Assembly (NCBI RefSeq): GCF_008868125.1
Contig: NZ_WAAQ01000001.1
Span: 1,240,001-1,304,000 of the forward strand
Length of the DNA: 64,000 nt
Origin: Microbacterium maritypicum
GTDB taxonomy: Bacteria; Actinomycetota; Actinomycetes; Actinomycetales; Microbacteriaceae
Direction: 5' to 3'
How positions within the stretch are numbered: position 1 is the stretch's first letter; the number at the start of each line of letters is the position of its first letter. Of the stretch, positions 62,649 to 64,000 are shown piece by piece. The notes beneath the pieces are model-generated. The model had not been told where the DNA came from. It saw only the letters and a list, made by a program, of their open reading frames with translations, and ran no database searches. A program made the position numbers and the translations under genes.

Positions 62649-64000
62649 ATGAGTGAACTGGAAGACCTGCGTGCCCGCGTCGTCCTCCTCGAGCACGAGA
62701 ACGAGACGCTCAAGCGGCCCCGCCGCCGGCCGGTGGGGAGGAGCATCGTCGCGGGGATCGTGCTCGCCCTCGCGGTCCTGATGGCTCCGATAGCAGCGAT
62801 GGGCACCTGGGCCCGGCTGCAGCTCGTCGATGCCGATCGGTTCGTCGCGACCTTCGCGCCGCTCGCCGAGGATCCCGACGTGCAGGACTTCGTCGCGGAT
62901 CAGGTCAGCGCCGCCATCCAGGAGCAGGTGGACTTCAGTGCGATCGTCGCAGAGGTGTTCGACGGAATCCGTGAACTCGACCTTCCGCCCCGCGCGTCAT
63001 CCGCACTCTCCCTGCTGGAGGCCCCGGCGGCCAGCGGGCTCACCTCCCTCGTCGACGGCGTGATCCACGACGTCGTGGCATCCGATCAGTTCGCTGACAT
63101 CTGGGCGCAATCGCTGCGGTTCACGCACGAACGCGCGGTCGCGATCCTGCAGAACAGCCCGGACACCGCCGTGCAGCTCGCTGACGATGGAGTGCTCTCG
63201 ATCGACCTCGGTCAGGTCGTCGACCGGGTCAAGGTGGTGTTGACCGAGCGTGGCGTCGGATTCGCCGCACTCATCCCCGAGATCGACAGGTCGGTCCCGA
63301 TCGCCCAGGCCGACGCGCTGGTCCTGGTGCGCACCGTCTACCAGATCGCGGTCGCCGCGGGGTTCTGGCTGCCATGGGTGCTGCTCGGGCTCGTCGTCGT
63401 CGGCATCCTGATCGCGCGAGATCGCGCGCGTGCCCTCCTGTGGACCAGTCTCGGCTTCGCCGTCGCTTTCCTGCTCCTGTCCGCGGGGATGGGAATCGGG
63501 AGGACGTTCTTCATCGGCGCGGTGAGTCCGTCGGTCATGACTGCGGGGGCGGCCCAGTCGCTGTTCGACGAGGTCACCTCGCTGCTGAGCTCGACGATCG
63601 TGGCGCTCGCCCTGGTCGGAGTGCTCGTCGCCGTGTGGGCCTGGCTCGCCGGGTCGAGCCGCAGCGCTGTGGCCATCCGCGGCCTCCTGGAGAGTGGGTT
63701 CACCGCGATCCGGAGCACGTGGGAGCGACGAGGGCTGTCGACCGGCCGCCTGGGCGTCGCGGTCGATCGCTTCCACGGACCGATCCTCATCGCCGCCTTC
63801 GCGCTCGCGGTTCTCATCCTCATCACGTCGCGGCCGGTCGCGTTCGGCACGGTGATCGGGGTGACCGTGGGGCTCGTGGTCTTCGCGGTCGTGATCGAGC
63901 TGCTCCGGCGCCCGCGCGCGGCGGACGCGTCCACGGCGGAGGAGCTCCCGACAGAGGAGCCCGGCGAATCCGCGACGGTCGATCACGACACCGCAGAGAC
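62649..64000 (+). CDS. Large membrane protein, cut by the window end
   Basis: At least 450 codons, still open at base 64000. A short N-terminal coiled coil (LEDLRARVVLLEHENETLK) and one transmembrane helix are followed by an extracytoplasmic region of about 185 residues and then at least four transmembrane helices (about 240-420), ending in an acidic tail. I recognise no named family. It is 49 bp downstream of the SHOCT gene and probably belongs to the same unit. Confidence 0.75.
   Translation, partial: MSELEDLRARVVLLEHENETLKRPRRRPVGRSIVAGIVLALAVLMAPIAAMGTWARLQLVDADRFVATFAPLAEDPDVQDFVADQVSAAIQEQVDFSAIVAEVFDGIRELDLPPRASSALSLLEAPAASGLTSLVDGVIHDVVASDQFADIWAQSLRFTHERAVAILQNSPDTAVQLADDGVLSIDLGQVVDRVKVVLTERGVGFAALIPEIDRSVPIAQADALVLVRTVYQIAVAAGFWLPWVLLGLVVVGILIARDRARALLWTSLGFAVAFLLLSAGMGIGRTFFIGAVSPSVMTAGAAQSLFDEVTSLLSSTIVALALVGVLVAVWAWLAGSSRSAVAIRGLLESGFTAIRSTWERRGLSTGRLGVAVDRFHGPILIAAFALAVLILITSRPVAFGTVIGVTVGLVVFAVVIELLRRPRAADASTAEELPTEEPGESATVDHDTAE

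Overview
The window is about 64 kb of high-GC chromosomal DNA from an actinobacterium. The mtrB-lpqB pair, a WhiB1-type regulator, a SigR/RsrA (mycothiol-type) sigma/anti-sigma pair, the fused 2-oxoglutarate enzyme Kgd, GuaB1, Eis and an Rv3235-family protein together point to Actinomycetota. The overall sequence style suggests Microbacteriaceae, probably Microbacterium or a close relative; the genus is an inference. Genes are packed tightly, with many 4-nt ATGA/GTGA overlaps. No gene-free stretch exceeds about 230 bp (the longest is 15108-15337). I saw no tRNA, rRNA, insertion sequence, prophage, integrase or CRISPR array.

Layout. 1-3.6 kb: end of mtrB, then lpqB, a comF-like gene and hpf. 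3.7-5.7 kb: a coiled-coil/glycine-rich protein and a PadR regulator. 5.9-10 kb: secA and alaA. 9.9-12.8 kb: a compact unit with an Ssd/CpaE-like ATPase, a SAF-domain membrane protein, a small HTH protein and an unrecognised protein with an internal duplication. 12.9-15.1 kb: Rv3235-family gene, pdtaS-like sensor kinase, whiB1. 15.3-21 kb: small membrane protein, bcp, rsgA, aroA, sigR-rsrA, eis. 21-28.8 kb: kgd, guaB1 and two CNNM/CorC-type membrane proteins. 28.9-34.8 kb: old yellow enzyme, nnrD, GT87-like protein, thiamine-binding protein, GNAT, MFS, Nudix. 34.8-38.5 kb: metX and metY, flanking a membrane-anchored endonuclease/exonuclease/phosphatase-fold protein. 38.7-40.8 kb: SDR, ung, GNAT. 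40.8-45.8 kb: a complete five-gene peptide/nickel-type ABC importer. 45.9-50 kb: alpha/beta hydrolase, AhpD-like protein, tyrosine phosphatase, a DtxR-box-controlled stand-alone SIP-domain protein, an HExxH protein and an arginase-fold protein. 50.1-53 kb: pspA and a TPM-domain protein. 53-56.5 kb: DUF3097, trmB, CPBP-like, DUF1304 and a small membrane protein. 56.6-58.5 kb: the ohrR-ohr-quinone reductase operon. 58.6-64 kb: a LAL-type LuxR regulator followed by a SHOCT/DUF6325/membrane-protein cluster cut by the window end.

How it works together. Most of the content is core physiology: protein export, ribosome hibernation, TCA cycle, aromatic and methionine synthesis, purine salvage and DNA repair. 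Redox and envelope stress form a second theme: SigR-RsrA with a recognisable autoregulatory promoter, Bcp, WhiB1, the OhrR operon, PspA/TPM and CNNM proteins. A striking regulatory regularity is a TANNNT-like -10 hexamer placed exactly 6 (sometimes 7) nt before the start codon of about twenty genes, indicating widespread leaderless transcription. The best places to look for undescribed biology are the 9.9-12.8 kb unit, the TPM protein with its distant paralogue at 3.7-5 kb, the 48.2-50 kb cluster, and the SHOCT/DUF6325 cluster at the right edge.
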